A program made the position numbers and the translations under genes. Below are positions 36,098-45,550 of a DNA stretch of 64,000 nucleotides, piece after piece. The stretch comes from Polynucleobacter sp. AP-Ainpum-60-G11. GTDB taxonomy: Bacteria > Pseudomonadota > Gammaproteobacteria > Burkholderiales > Burkholderiaceae. The notes beneath the pieces were generated by a model that was not told the DNA's origin, did not search any database, and worked only from the letters and a program-made list of their open reading frames with translations. Position 1 is the first letter of the stretch, and every line of letters begins with the position of its first letter. The DNA lies in the NCBI RefSeq assembly GCF_018688375.1, contig NZ_CP061318.1, forward strand, positions 496,001-560,000, read 5' to 3'.

Positions 36098-37699
36098 ATG
36101 ACTATTCAATTTAGCACCAAGAATTTCGCGCAAGCCGATCTGAATAACCCTAAGCAGCTCAAGGCGAGCTTAGCTACGCTATTGGCGCAGAGCTCTGATT
36201 GCTTGGTTTTGGCCTATTTAAAGACAGATTTAGGCGCCTTAGCGGCTAGCAAATCCAAGTCTGGACTGTTGGTTGAGTTGGATCGATTGCTTGGTGGTTC
36301 GGTCACCCATGCAAATGTGGTGGGTGATCTCGACAGTCAGTTAGCCTCTACCTGTGTAATCCGTGCTGAAAAATCCTGGGCTAGCTCCGGGGTAAAGGTG
36401 AAACGCATTCTCTTGGTCTCTTTGGGTGACACTGCTCCAGCTGATGCGCGCAACCTGATCTCCTATTCAAAAATTGCTCGCGCTGCTTTGAAGCAATTAA
36501 GTGGCAACTCAATCCAAAATGCATTGTGGTTCATTCCAAGTTTTGCCTTGGGTCATTGCGCTGAGTTTATTGCCGAAGAAGTACGTTTAACAATTCAATA
36601 TGCTGGTGATCAAGCCTATCGCTTTGGTGTCCGCCAGCCCACCATGAAATTCAAGGCTAAGGACAAGGCTGATACTTTTAATCACCTCATCTTTGCTGGT
36701 AATGACTCTTGCGCTAAGGAGCTTAAGCTCGCTGTACCAGAGGGTGCGGCCATGGTTGAGGGGATGAACCTAGCTAAAGACTTAGGTAATTTGCCCCCCA
36801 ATATTTGCACCCCAACTTATTTAGGTAAAGCAGCGCAAGGCTTAAGCAAGAAGACTAGCCTAAAAGTTGAAGTCTTGGGCCGTAAGCAAATTGAAGCTTT
36901 GGGCATGGGCTCCTTTTTATCAGTGGCTCAAGGCTCAGATACGCCGCCACAATTTATTGTCATGCGCCATCAAGGCGGTAAAGCCGGTGAAGCCCCGATT
37001 GTCTTAGTTGGCAAAGGAATCACCTTTGATACCGGCGGTATTTCTCTGAAGCCTGGGGAGGCGATGGATGAGATGAAATACGACATGTGCGGTGCCGCCT
37101 CCGTGATCGGTGCAATGTACGCGACTGCTTTAATGAAGTTGAAAAAGAATGTCATCGGCGTGATCCCGACTTGTGAAAATATGCCTTCCGGTAATGCTAC
37201 TCGCCCTGGCGATATTGTGAAGAGTATGTCTGGGCAAACGATTGAGATTCTGAATACCGATGCAGAAGGACGCTTAATTTTGTGTGACGCTTTAACTTAC
37301 GTTGAGCGTTTCAAGCCTAAGGCCGTGATTGATGTAGCTACCTTAACAGGCGCTTGCATCATTGCATTGGGTCATGTGCATAGCGGGGTGTTCTCTGATG
37401 ATGAAGGCTTAGTCAGTGCTCTCACTAAAGCGGGCCATGCCTCTTTAGATACTGTATGGCGCCTACCTTTAGACGCTGCGTACCACGAGCAATTGAAATC
37501 AAACTTTGCTGATGTAGCCAATATTGGCGGACGTCCAGCAGGCAGTGTTACTGCAGCTTGCTTCTTATCGCGTTTTACTGAAAAATATAAATGGGCTCAT
37601 TTAGACATCGCTGGTACCGCCTGGAAGAGTGGCGCTGCCAAAGGCTCAACCGGACGCCCAGTGCCATTACTTGTGAACTACTTGTTAGATCAAAAGTAA
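36098..37699 (+). CDS. pepA: Leucyl aminopeptidase, M17 family
   Basis: A cytosolic zinc/manganese aminopeptidase; 533 residues, a little longer than E. coli PepA (503). Metal and active-site motifs: GKGITFDTGGISLKP near 304-318 and the M17 signature NTDAEGRLILCDAL near 386-399. E. coli PepA also binds DNA. Followed by holC after 16 bases. Confidence 0.95.
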   Translation: MTIQFSTKNFAQADLNNPKQLKASLATLLAQSSDCLVLAYLKTDLGALAASKSKSGLLVELDRLLGGSVTHANVVGDLDSQLASTCVIRAEKSWASSGVKVKRILLVSLGDTAPADARNLISYSKIARAALKQLSGNSIQNALWFIPSFALGHCAEFIAEEVRLTIQYAGDQAYRFGVRQPTMKFKAKDKADTFNHLIFAGNDSCAKELKLAVPEGAAMVEGMNLAKDLGNLPPNICTPTYLGKAAQGLSKKTSLKVEVLGRKQIEALGMGSFLSVAQGSDTPPQFIVMRHQGGKAGEAPIVLVGKGITFDTGGISLKPGEAMDEMKYDMCGAASVIGAMYATALMKLKKNVIGVIPTCENMPSGNATRPGDIVKSMSGQTIEILNTDAEGRLILCDALTYVERFKPKAVIDVATLTGACIIALGHVHSGVFSDDEGLVSALTKAGHASLDTVWRLPLDAAYHEQLKSNFADVANIGGRPAGSVTAACFLSRFTEKYKWAHLDIAGTAWKSGAAKGSTGRPVPLLVNYLLDQK

Positions 37700-37715
37700 T
37701 TACAGAAAGTAATTC

Positions 37716-38180
37716 ATGGCCCGTATCGATTTTCATAGCAACGTGAGCGATAAGCTGGAATATGCTTGTCGCTTAACACGCAAGATCTGGAGTGCTACAG
37801 CTGCTGGTGAGTCTGTGCGCAATATCGTGATGGTGGGCGAGAAAGCTGATCTCAAAAGACTGGATGAATTGTTGTGGACATTTAGCGCAACGGATTTATT
37901 GCCGCATTGCTTCATTGATGATGAGGCAGCAGCTGATACACCTATTTTGCTGACAGAGCATTTTTTATCGCCTGCGTTGGCTCAACTCCCCCATGCGGAT
38001 GTATTGATTCATCTGGGAATGCGCATGCCCTCCGATGTTCCAGGATTGCTTGCGCGCTTTCCTCGCATCGTTGAGGTTGTGACTATTAATGAAGCGGAGC
38101 GTCTCGCTGGTCGCGAGCGATATAAAGCCTATCGTGATTTAGGTCATGAGCTGCATAACTTCGACCAATCTAAATCTTGA
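37716..38180 (+). CDS. holC: DNA polymerase III chi subunit
   Basis: The clamp-loader accessory subunit contacting SSB. 154 residues, beginning [19 protein letters not shown], with [16 protein letters not shown] centre ([12 protein letters not shown] near 58-69) and the late [17 protein letters not shown] helix. Located directly after pepA, as in many proteobacteria (pepA-holC). Confidence 0.92.
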   Translation: MARIDFHSNVSDKLEYACRLTRKIWSATAAGESVRNIVMVGEKADLKRLDELLWTFSATDLLPHCFIDDEAAADTPILLTEHFLSPALAQLPHADVLIHLGMRMPSDVPGLLARFPRIVEVVTINEAERLAGRERYKAYRDLGHELHNFDQSKS

Positions 38181-38199
38181 TTTTTATTCCCCTCCAAGT

Positions 38200-39000
38200 A
38201 TGTTGATTCATCCAGAATTTGATCCTGCTGCAATTCGGATTGGCTCGTTTGCCATTCATTGGTATGGCTTGATGTATCTCTTAGCCTTCGCCCAGTTTTT
38301 GTTGCTTGGTCGTCTGCGCATACGTGCTGCCCGATATCAATCTTTGGGATGGTCATATAAAGACCTTGAAGATCTTTTGTTTGCTGGTGTTCTAGGTGTT
38401 GTGCTTGGTGGCCGCTTGGGTTACACGCTGTTTTATATGCCGGGCTACTACCTAGCAAATCCTCTCAGCATCTTCAAGATTTGGGAGGGCGGCATGTCCT
38501 TTCATGGTGGGCTGCTTGGCGTTTTGCTGGCGCTGCTTTGGTTTGGGTATCGTCGCAAGGTTTCATTCTTTGTGGTGAGTGACTTGGTTGCGCCACTCGT
38601 GCCGTTTGGTTTGGCATTTGGCCGACTGGGTAATTTCATCAATGGTGAGTTGTGGGGTAGACCAACAGACTTGCCTTGGGCGATGGTGTTCCCCATGGTC
38701 GACGCTATTCCTCGTCACCCATCTCAGATTTACCAGTTCCTTGGAGAAGGCGTTTGCTTGGGCATCATCCTTTGGATCTATTCCAGCAAACCCCGCAGGG
38801 TCGGACAGGTTTCTGGGTTGTTTTTGCTAGGCTATGGCATTTGCCGCTTCTTAGCAGAATTTGCTCGCGAGCCCGATGCCTTCTTGGGCCTCTTGGGTCT
38901 CGGTCTATCGATGGGGCAATGGCTCTCTGTGCCCATGATAATTTTCGGAATTTACCTTATAGTGAGAGTGAATTCAAAAAAGGTAGGTATCAGTAGTTAA
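38200..39000 (+). CDS. lgt: Prolipoprotein diacylglyceryl transferase
   Basis: An inner-membrane enzyme that moves a diacylglyceryl group from phosphatidylglycerol to the lipobox cysteine. 266 residues from ATG 38200 ([15 protein letters not shown]); a longer in-frame start at 38146 would overlap holC and is rejected. About seven helices; signature [22 protein letters not shown] and [11 protein letters not shown] are present. Confidence 0.95.
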   Translation: MLIHPEFDPAAIRIGSFAIHWYGLMYLLAFAQFLLLGRLRIRAARYQSLGWSYKDLEDLLFAGVLGVVLGGRLGYTLFYMPGYYLANPLSIFKIWEGGMSFHGGLLGVLLALLWFGYRRKVSFFVVSDLVAPLVPFGLAFGRLGNFINGELWGRPTDLPWAMVFPMVDAIPRHPSQIYQFLGEGVCLGIILWIYSSKPRRVGQVSGLFLLGYGICRFLAEFAREPDAFLGLLGLGLSMGQWLSVPMIIFGIYLIVRVNSKKVGISS

Positions 39001-39026
39001 AAATCGAGTTTTCTGGGTCTTTTGTA

Positions 39027-39046
39027 GTTAATTTCTAGAAATTAAC
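39027..39046. promoter_or_regulatory. Perfect 20-bp palindrome upstream of the malonate genes
   Basis: GTTAATTTCTAGAAATTAAC is its own reverse complement over all 20 bases. It sits 80-99 bases before the malonyl-CoA decarboxylase start in the 125-base lgt-MCD gap. It has no T run, so it is not an intrinsic terminator; an operator for a dimeric regulator is likely. No regulator gene is adjacent. Confidence 0.55.
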
Positions 39047-39125
39047 CCAATTCCCTGGAAAAGCATTCATTTTTTACTGAAATTACCCATTTTTTGACTA
39101 CATTTACTTCAATTGAGGGATATAC

Positions 39126-40430
39126 ATGCTGGAGAAGCTCACTAAAGCGCGAAATTTGTCCAAGGCAAATAACGCTATTAAGCGTTTGATATCCGAGCGG
39201 GGTGAATCTAATGCGCTCAGCATGGCTGATGATGTGGTCAATAACTATCGCAAATTAGCAAAAGATCAACATGTTTCATTCTTTGCTTTTCTATTCGAGA
39301 AACTCAATCCCCAAGCTGACGCGGTGTTAAAGGCGGCACAAAATTTTGTAGCTGATTCTAGTGCTCGAAATTACATCCAGCTTCAAAAGGTTTCTGAGTC
39401 ACCCCGCCAAGAATTCTTCCGTCGCTTAAATCGCGCCAGTCAAGGAACTGCAGCAGTAGTTCAAATGCGTCGAGACTTACTTCAGTTGCTGGATAAAAAA
39501 CCAGAATTGGCTGCTGTGGATTTTGATATGCGCCACTTGCTGTCATCTTGGTTTAATCCTGGCTTTCTTAAGATGCATCGAGTTGACTGGAAGTCGCCGG
39601 CAGAGGTGTTGGAGAAATTGATTCAGCATGAAGCAGTTCATGCAATTGATGGTTGGGATGACCTACGCCGCCGTCTACAGCCTGATCGTCGTTGCTTTGC
39701 CTTCTTTCATCCGCAACTACCTAGCGAACCCCTCATTTTTGTGGAAGTTGCACTCTTGCCTGAGATCCCTACGGTGATCACCCCCTTAGTAGATAAAAAA
39801 GCAGAAACAGTAGATCAGGCTTCTCAGTACAAAGTTGCGGTCTTTTATTCCATTAGTAACTGCGAGCCTGGTCTTCGTGGCGTATCTATGGGTAACTTTT
39901 TAATTAAGCGGGTAGCCGAGCAATTGCATGCTGAGTTCCCTGGCATCAAAACCTTTGTCACTTTGTCACCTATTCCTGGGTTTATGGATTGGGTGGCTGG
40001 TGGTGCAAATTTAGGTGAGGGCGTTCCTGCTGAGCGATTGAAGCCAAACCTCAAGCTAGCGCGAGATACTGCCCTGACAGTTCTGAAGTTGGAGACTCAG
40101 TCTTGGAGTGAGCGATTGGCGGGCGGTTGGCATCCTGACCAAGCTACTGAAAAAGAAAAAGAAGCCTTGCTTTCATTGGCAAGCATGTATTTGGGCTTAG
40201 CTTCTACTGGTCGCGATGGAAATCCAGTGGCGAAGTTTCATTTGGGCAATGGAGCTAAGTTACACCTGGTTAACTGGGCGGGGGATTTATCCCGCAAGGG
40301 GTTGCGTCAATCCGCTGGTCTGATGGTCAACTATCTATATGATTTGGCTAGCGTGGAGGATAATCATGAGCGCTTTGCCAATGGTGAAATTGTTTATTCC
40401 AGGGCAGTTGGCCGCTTAATGGCTCCCTAG
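39126..40430 (+). CDS. Malonyl-CoA decarboxylase
   Basis: Converts malonyl-CoA to acetyl-CoA and CO2. 434 residues of the eukaryotic/rhizobial MCD (MatA-type) family: an N-terminal helical domain (about 1-130) and a GNAT-like catalytic domain. The Ser/His-type active region is in FYSISNCEPGLRGVSMGN (near 240-257) and TLSPIPGFMDWV (near 279-290). Ribosome site GAGGG lies 7 bases before ATG. It heads a decarboxylase-binding protein-synthetase cluster for malonate use. Confidence 0.92.
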   Translation: MLEKLTKARNLSKANNAIKRLISERGESNALSMADDVVNNYRKLAKDQHVSFFAFLFEKLNPQADAVLKAAQNFVADSSARNYIQLQKVSESPRQEFFRRLNRASQGTAAVVQMRRDLLQLLDKKPELAAVDFDMRHLLSSWFNPGFLKMHRVDWKSPAEVLEKLIQHEAVHAIDGWDDLRRRLQPDRRCFAFFHPQLPSEPLIFVEVALLPEIPTVITPLVDKKAETVDQASQYKVAVFYSISNCEPGLRGVSMGNFLIKRVAEQLHAEFPGIKTFVTLSPIPGFMDWVAGGANLGEGVPAERLKPNLKLARDTALTVLKLETQSWSERLAGGWHPDQATEKEKEALLSLASMYLGLASTGRDGNPVAKFHLGNGAKLHLVNWAGDLSRKGLRQSAGLMVNYLYDLASVEDNHERFANGEIVYSRAVGRLMAP

Positions 40431-40503
40431 TGTTTTCCCTTGTGTGGACTTATGCACCAAGTGTTAAGTACCCTTAAAATGATGCGGTAACTATAAAAAC
40501 GAC

Positions 40504-40520
40504 ATCAATCACAGATTGAT
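40504..40520 (+). promoter_or_regulatory. Small hairpin just before the Bug-protein ribosome site
   Basis: ATCAATC-ACA-GATTGAT, a 7-bp perfect stem ending 3 bases before AAAAGGAG. It may tune translation or stabilise a processed mRNA end. Confidence 0.35.
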
Positions 40521-40535
40521 CAAAAGGAGACGAAG

Positions 40536-41534
40536 ATGTTTAATCAAAAACTTAAGGCATCACTTTTTTCTGTAAGCGCCTTGAAGAAATCATTGTTTCT
40601 TCTCTGTGCAGCACCTTTGGCGGTTATGGCACAAGAATGGCCAGCCAAGCCAGTGACTTTTTTGAATCCATTCCCTGCAGGCGGTGGAACAGATGCTTTT
40701 GCTAGACCATTAGCAGCTCAGTTAACAGAGCAAATGGGTAAGCAGTTCATTATTGATAATCGTGGTGGCGCCGGCGGCACCGTGGGCGCATCAGTTGCGG
40801 CAAAAGCAGCGCCAGATGGTTATACCTGGTTCATTGGTGCAACTCACCACACTATTGCGCCTTCGATGTACAAAAATCTTGATTACGATATTGAGAAAAG
40901 CTTTATTCCTGTAGCGATGGTGGCTAACGTGCCTCAAGTCTTGGTTGTTAATCCCCAGCGCGTGAGTGCGCGCAATGCCAAGGAGTTCGTTGCGCTCATG
41001 AAGCAAAACCCAGGTAAATATAACTTTGCAAGTGCGGGTAGCGGCACCGTCCATCACTTGGCGGGCGAGCTATTTAAGATACAAACAGGTACCTTTATCA
41101 CCCACATACCATATCGTGGTGCTGGTCCGGCGATGAATGACTTGTTAGCAGGCCAGATTGACTTGGAGTTTGATGGTCTTGCGACCTCTGCGCCACAAAT
41201 TAATGCAGGCAAGTTGGTTGCGATCGCTGTAGCATCAAACAAGCGCTCACCTGCGATTCCGAACGTACCCACTTTCAAAGAAGCTGGCTTGCCAGACTAT
41301 GAAGTATCTACTTGGTACTCGATATTTGCACCAGCCGGAACTCCAAAGCCAATTGTTGACAAAATGATTGTTGAAGTTCAAAAAGCACTGAATACTCCAA
41401 AGCTCAAAGCAATTTGGGAGAAAAACGGATCAGATACGCCGAGTCTATATGGAGATGCTTTTGGCAAGCAGGTTCGTGCTGACGTTGCTCGTTGGTCTAC
41501 TGTAGTTAAGAAATCTGGCGCTTCGTTAGATTAA
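40536..41534 (+). CDS. Bug/TctC-family periplasmic substrate-binding protein
   Basis: 332 residues with a signal peptide (hydrophobic LFLLCAAPLAVMA, cleavage likely after AQE near residue 33), then the Bug fold: PVTFLNPFPAGGGTDAFARP, IDNRGGAGGTVGA, HIPYRGAGPAMNDLLAGQ. Such proteins bind carboxylates for TctAB transporters or sensing. No TctA/TctB gene is in the window, so it is an orphan subunit here. Between MCD and MatB, malonate is the obvious ligand, by inference only. Confidence 0.88.
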   Translation: MFNQKLKASLFSVSALKKSLFLLCAAPLAVMAQEWPAKPVTFLNPFPAGGGTDAFARPLAAQLTEQMGKQFIIDNRGGAGGTVGASVAAKAAPDGYTWFIGATHHTIAPSMYKNLDYDIEKSFIPVAMVANVPQVLVVNPQRVSARNAKEFVALMKQNPGKYNFASAGSGTVHHLAGELFKIQTGTFITHIPYRGAGPAMNDLLAGQIDLEFDGLATSAPQINAGKLVAIAVASNKRSPAIPNVPTFKEAGLPDYEVSTWYSIFAPAGTPKPIVDKMIVEVQKALNTPKLKAIWEKNGSDTPSLYGDAFGKQVRADVARWSTVVKKSGASLD

Positions 41535-41568
41535 TTAAGTATTTAATGAATTGGTATTTGAGGCTCGA

Positions 41569-43092
41569 ATGAATTTATATTCCTTATTGGAAAAAGGTTT
41601 TCCAAAAGATAAGCAAGCATGTGCACTTGAAACGCATGATGGGCTGTACTACTCCTGGAGTGATCTAGAGCGTGCTACGGCTAAGATGGCAAATTTGCTT
41701 AAGGGTCTCAAATTACCCGCCGGATCAAGGGTTGCAGTTCAGGTTGAGAAGTCGCCTGAAGCCCTGTTTCTGTATCTGGCTACGGTAAAGGCAGGATATG
41801 TTTATCTGCCCCTCAATACCGCCTATCAAGCAGCTGAGATTCAATACTTTCTTGAGAATGCTGAGCCAGCGGTCGTAGTTTGCAGCAGTAAGAATTTCTC
41901 TTGGGTATCCAAAGTTGCTTTTAAGGCTGGCACTAAACATGTCTTTACTTTGGATGAAGATCGCAAGGGCACTTTATTAGAGCGTGCAGCCAACCAAAGC
42001 GATAAGTTCAAGACGGTCGCCGTTAAGGACGATGATTTAGCGGCAATCTTGTATACGTCCGGTACAACGGGTCGTAGCAAGGGTGCAATGCTGACTCATA
42101 AGAATTTGGGTAGCAATGCACAAGTTCTGCAGAAGTTTTGGGGTTGGAAAAAAGGTGATGTTCTATTACATGCTTTACCAATCTTCCATGTCCATGGTTT
42201 ATTTGTAGCTGCTCATGGGGCCTTAATTAATGGCAGCAAAATGATTTGGTTGCCGCGTTTAGATACTGCGCAATTAATTCATCACATGCCCAATTCCACT
42301 GTGATGATGGGTGTGCCAACATTCTATGTGCGCCTCCTTGCAGATAAGAACTTTAATAAGAACGTCACGCGCAATATGCGCTTATTTGTTTCTGGCTCTG
42401 CGCCCTTGCTCACTGAAACCTTCAATACTTTCAAAGATGTGATTGGACAACCGATTCTTGAGCGTTATGGCATGAGTGAGACGGTGATGTTGGTTTCCAA
42501 TCCATATAAGGGCAGTCGCGTAGGCGGATCCGTTGGCTTGCCTTTGCCGGGCGTAAAAGTTCGTGTAGTGAGCGAAAGCAATAAACCTTGTGGTGTTGAT
42601 GAAATCGGCAGCATCCAGGTTAAAGGACCAAATGTATTCAAGGGTTACTGGCGCATGCCAGAAAAAACCGCTGAAGAATTTACTGCAGATGGTTGGTTTA
42701 AGACGGGTGACGTTGGTCGTTGGGGTGGTGATGCCAATGGCGGCAAAGCACCTAAGGATTACCTCTGCATCGTTGGCCGCAGCAAGGATTTAATTATTTC
42801 TGGTGGCTACAACGTCTATCCAAAAGAAATCGAAAGCTTCATCGATGACATGGATGGCGTTGATGAAAGCGCTGTGATTGGTATTCCGCATCCAGATTTT
42901 GGTGAAGCAGTAATGGCGGTGGTAGTGCCAAAAGCGGGCGCCACACTGGATGCTCAGGCTATGATTGCTACGCTCAAAACTCAGATCGCAAACTTTAAGA
43001 TTCCAAAGCGTTTAGAGATTGTTTCTGACTTGCCGCGTAATGCAATGGGCAAGGTGCAGAAGAATATTCTGCGTCAACAATACACAAGCTAA
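41569..43092 (+). CDS. matB: Malonyl-CoA synthetase
   Basis: Activates malonate to malonyl-CoA using ATP. 507 residues from ATG 41569, preceded by TTTGAGG at good spacing; TTG 41551 is an in-frame but poorer start. ANL-superfamily motifs: ILYTSGTTGRSKGAMLTH (near 168-185), ERYGMSET, GWFKTGDVG and the C-terminal catalytic Lys in RNAMGKVQK. Works with the upstream decarboxylase: malonate to malonyl-CoA to acetyl-CoA. Confidence 0.92.
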   Translation: MNLYSLLEKGFPKDKQACALETHDGLYYSWSDLERATAKMANLLKGLKLPAGSRVAVQVEKSPEALFLYLATVKAGYVYLPLNTAYQAAEIQYFLENAEPAVVVCSSKNFSWVSKVAFKAGTKHVFTLDEDRKGTLLERAANQSDKFKTVAVKDDDLAAILYTSGTTGRSKGAMLTHKNLGSNAQVLQKFWGWKKGDVLLHALPIFHVHGLFVAAHGALINGSKMIWLPRLDTAQLIHHMPNSTVMMGVPTFYVRLLADKNFNKNVTRNMRLFVSGSAPLLTETFNTFKDVIGQPILERYGMSETVMLVSNPYKGSRVGGSVGLPLPGVKVRVVSESNKPCGVDEIGSIQVKGPNVFKGYWRMPEKTAEEFTADGWFKTGDVGRWGGDANGGKAPKDYLCIVGRSKDLIISGGYNVYPKEIESFIDDMDGVDESAVIGIPHPDFGEAVMAVVVPKAGATLDAQAMIATLKTQIANFKIPKRLEIVSDLPRNAMGKVQKNILRQQYTS

Positions 43093-43109
43093 CGCTAGTA
43101 AAAACTACG

Positions 43110-43928
43110 TTAAAAACCGAATGCCTTGCGGCTTTCATTAAACATGAAGGCTGCAAGCAAAAACAGCATTACTCCAAAGATGCGCTTTAGTTGCGCGACA
43201 TTGAGTTTCCTGGCCATCTTGGCGCCAAGCGGGGCGGTGAATATGCTGACCACCACAATACACAGCACTGCTGGAAGATAGACAAATCCTAATGAGCCCG
43301 CTGGAAGGTTGGGGTTGCCCCAGCTTCCATACATATAGCCGATCGTGGCTGCAGCTGCAATCGGAAATCCTAATCCTGAAGAGCTAGCCATTGCAGTATG
43401 CGGTTTGACATTGCACCAAAGCATGAATGGCACGGTAATAAATGCCCCACCTGCGCCAACTAGGCTAGCAATGACACCCGTCAACGCCCCGAAAGAAAAT
43501 AATCCAAGGGCGCCTGGTAATTCTCGTCCAGCACTAGGCTTTTTATTGATGATCATTTGGATCGAGGTGTAGACAATAAAAATGGCAAAGAATAAAGAAA
43601 GCCAAGAAGTATTAATTGCTTCGAAAATTTCGCTGCCACCAACAAGGCTGCCGATGACCAGTCCAGGGCTTAATGCGGCTACCAATTTCCAATCGATGGA
43701 GCCATGTTTATGATGTGCCCAGATGGCTGAGGTAGTTGTAAAAAGAATCGTTGCCATACCAGTTGCGATGGCCATATGGACGATGACATTTTGACCAAAC
43801 CCTAGATGATTGAAAACCACAATCATGAAAGGAACCAAAATCATCCCACCACCAATTCCAAGTAAACCCGCTAAGAAGCCAGATATGCTCCCGCACAACA
43901 TGAGCATCAGAATATCGGCTATTGACAT
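43110..43928 (-). CDS. TSUP (TauE/SafE) family permease
   Basis: A 272-residue membrane protein with about eight helices in two repeats. Repeat signatures: GLLGIGGGMILVPFM near 21-35 and SLVGAGGAFITVPFMLW near 154-170. The family moves sulfite, sulfoacetate or other organic anions outward. Convergent with matB with 17 bases between ends; a link to malonate use is not supported by direction. Substrate unknown. Confidence 0.88.
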   Translation of the reverse strand: MSIADILMLMLCGSISGFLAGLLGIGGGMILVPFMIVVFNHLGFGQNVIVHMAIATGMATILFTTTSAIWAHHKHGSIDWKLVAALSPGLVIGSLVGGSEIFEAINTSWLSLFFAIFIVYTSIQMIINKKPSAGRELPGALGLFSFGALTGVIASLVGAGGAFITVPFMLWCNVKPHTAMASSSGLGFPIAAAATIGYMYGSWGNPNLPAGSLGFVYLPAVLCIVVVSIFTAPLGAKMARKLNVAQLKRIFGVMLFLLAAFMFNESRKAFGF

Positions 43929-43935
43929 GAATTCC

Positions 43936-44112
43936 CCGCCTTAGCCGCTAGGCCGTCATCCTGAACCCTAAGGTTCAAGGTGGAACGGCTACTCTGCTTC
44001 GGGTGCATTAAGAAGTTCAGGGAGTGAACAGCTCGAGGCTGCCACTGTGAAGGTTCGAAACGCTCACGCCCACAAGGTAAAGATCGTTCCTGATGCTTGC
44101 GCATCGGTTCAA
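43936..44112 (-). ncRNA. ssrS: 6S RNA
   Basis: Lies directly after zapA, the usual proteobacterial place of ssrS. The 3' half CACCTTGAACC-TTAGGGTTCA followed by GACGGCCTAGCGGCTAAGGC closely resembles the corresponding E. coli 6S region. The 5' AGTTCC (near 44112-44118) can pair with the 3' GGAATT (near 43933), closing a long rod about 180 bases long. 6S RNA mimics an open promoter and holds sigma-70 RNA polymerase in stationary phase. Ends are approximate; the 5' end appears to overlap the zapA stop codon. Confidence 0.85.
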
Positions 44113-44471
44113 GGAACTATTGGCCTTGGCGAACCAGGCAGGGAAAGGGTTTGCATTAGAGCATCCACTTGATCTTCTAGTGAATGGATTTCATTCTGGA
44201 GTCGAGTAATCTCTTCTGTATTGGAGGCAGATGAGGCACTCTGCGCAGCAGAATGCTGAGACGCAGTTTGCAGTTTAATGAGATCACCTGCAATCTTTAA
44301 TGCAGCCATCATGCTTGCACGTTCAATGCTGCGATTACCACCACTAATTGCAAGTTGGATTTGTTCATCGACTAAGGTGCACGCTGCGCGAAGTAGTGGC
44401 TCATGTTCAGCGCTTGTGGCTAAAGTAATTTTTTGACCAGCGAGGGTTACTTCAATGCGTTGTTGGCTCAT
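44109..44471 (-). CDS. zapA: Cell division protein ZapA
   Basis: An FtsZ-ring stabiliser of about 120 residues: N-terminal beta fold (IEVTLAGQKITLAT), then a long coiled coil. I choose ATG 44471 (MSQQRIEV) because AGAGG lies 6 bases upstream; ATG 44477 is two codons longer. It overlaps the upstream coiled-coil gene by 20 bases and runs into 6S RNA. Confidence 0.9.
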   Translation of the reverse strand: MSQQRIEVTLAGQKITLATSAEHEPLLRAACTLVDEQIQLAISGGNRSIERASMMAALKIAGDLIKLQTASQHSAAQSASSASNTEEITRLQNEIHSLEDQVDALMQTLSLPGSPRPIVP

Positions 44472-44736
44472 TGTCATCCTCTGGATTGGTTGGTGGCGCG
44501 GGGTCACCAAGTAAATTTAATTGGCGACCATCACTTTGCTCTGGCAGGCGACTCAAAATATGTTGAATCCGTTTTTGCGCATCTTCAATTTTAGTTTCAA
44601 GCTGAATACGATCTTGATGCAGTGACTTCACGGCATCGGAGATCAGCTGAATTTTTTTCGATAGCCTTTGCAAAGATTCAGCTACCGAATCGGATTCAGT
44701 GGGGTCGCTGGGGACATGAGGGTTGTACTCGGTCAT
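44452..44736 (-). CDS. Small coiled-coil protein upstream of zapA
   Basis: 94 residues: a Ser/Pro-rich start, a coiled coil (about 20-65, SVAESLQRLSKKIQLI ...), then a short conserved ILSRLPEQSDGRQLNLLG end and an acidic tail. Proteins like this (TIGR02449-type or ZapB-like) precede zapA in many betaproteobacteria and probably act in cell division. The overlap with zapA implies coupled synthesis. The exact family is not confirmed. Confidence 0.75.
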   Translation of the reverse strand: MTEYNPHVPSDPTESDSVAESLQRLSKKIQLISDAVKSLHQDRIQLETKIEDAQKRIQHILSRLPEQSDGRQLNLLGDPAPPTNPEDDNEPTTH

Positions 44737-44788
44737 ATAGGCATTGTAGCCTCAGGAAAATGCTTTGTGAAACTCCTGATTTTTGGCT

Positions 44789-45550
44789 TCAATTGGGTAA
44801 AGCTATCCAATCATTGCCCAGCTTCTCTAGGCGAACACGGCCATCAAAAAGCGCTATCAGAGCTTGATGAGTTCTGGGATCTTGACTGGGACCTTGGAAA
44901 TGCAGTTTTCCATCCTTAAGCATCACTACAAAGTCTGCTCGCAGTGCAAAATGAATTTCATGCAAAACCGTCACCAGGGTTTTTCCCTGAGTTAGTAAAT
45001 TACCTTGCCACTTCAAAAAATCGGCTTGATGAGGGGGGTCTAGATTAGCTAAGGGCTCATCCAGGAGAAGGATATCTGAATCTACTGCGAGAAGACGAGC
45101 TAATAGGACCCTCTGACGCTCGCCTCCGGATAGTTGCTGCAGTGGGCGATGGCGTAAATTCCAAGCATCCGTTTGTTGCAAAGCTTGCTCAACCAAGATG
45201 TGATCGGTTTTAGAGGGTAGGTGTAGCCATCCTTGATGGGGTAGTCGCCCCAACATAACGGCGTCATAAACGCTGAGAGAGTCGTTCAGTTCATCGGGTG
45301 AGCTTGAAGTTTGATCAAGCCAAGCAATTTTCTTTGCCAGATCTTTACGGGCAAATGAGTTGAGATTGATTTCATCAACTGTAATGGATCCACTCCACTT
45401 TAGTAAGCCAGCCATTGCTTGGAGTAGAGAGGATTTGCCTACGCCGTTGGGTCCAATAACGCTAGTCCATTTATTCTGCGGAATATCCAAATTGAGGTCA
45501 GAGAGGATGGCGCAAGGACCCCTATAGACAGTAAGTTGGCGGGTTTTCAT
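44789..45550 (-). CDS. btuD: Vitamin B12 ABC transporter ATPase
   Basis: 253 residues with Walker A GPNGVGKSS, Q-loop, signature LSGGERQRVLLARLL and Walker B ILLLDEPLANLDP; FecCD/BtuCD-type. Last gene of btuB-F-C-D and overlaps btuC by 4 bases. It powers import of cobalamin through the inner membrane. Confidence 0.9.
   Translation of the reverse strand: MKTRQLTVYRGPCAILSDLNLDIPQNKWTSVIGPNGVGKSSLLQAMAGLLKWSGSITVDEINLNSFARKDLAKKIAWLDQTSSSPDELNDSLSVYDAVMLGRLPHQGWLHLPSKTDHILVEQALQQTDAWNLRHRPLQQLSGGERQRVLLARLLAVDSDILLLDEPLANLDPPHQADFLKWQGNLLTQGKTLVTVLHEIHFALRADFVVMLKDGKLHFQGPSQDPRTHQALIALFDGRVRLEKLGNDWIALPN

Noticed and set aside
38146..38199. Upstream extension of lgt
   Set aside because: Overlaps holC; family N-terminus begins at 38200.
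43919..44104. 61-codon minus-strand frame between TSUP and zapA
   Set aside because: The bases are explained by 6S RNA; the product is not protein-like.
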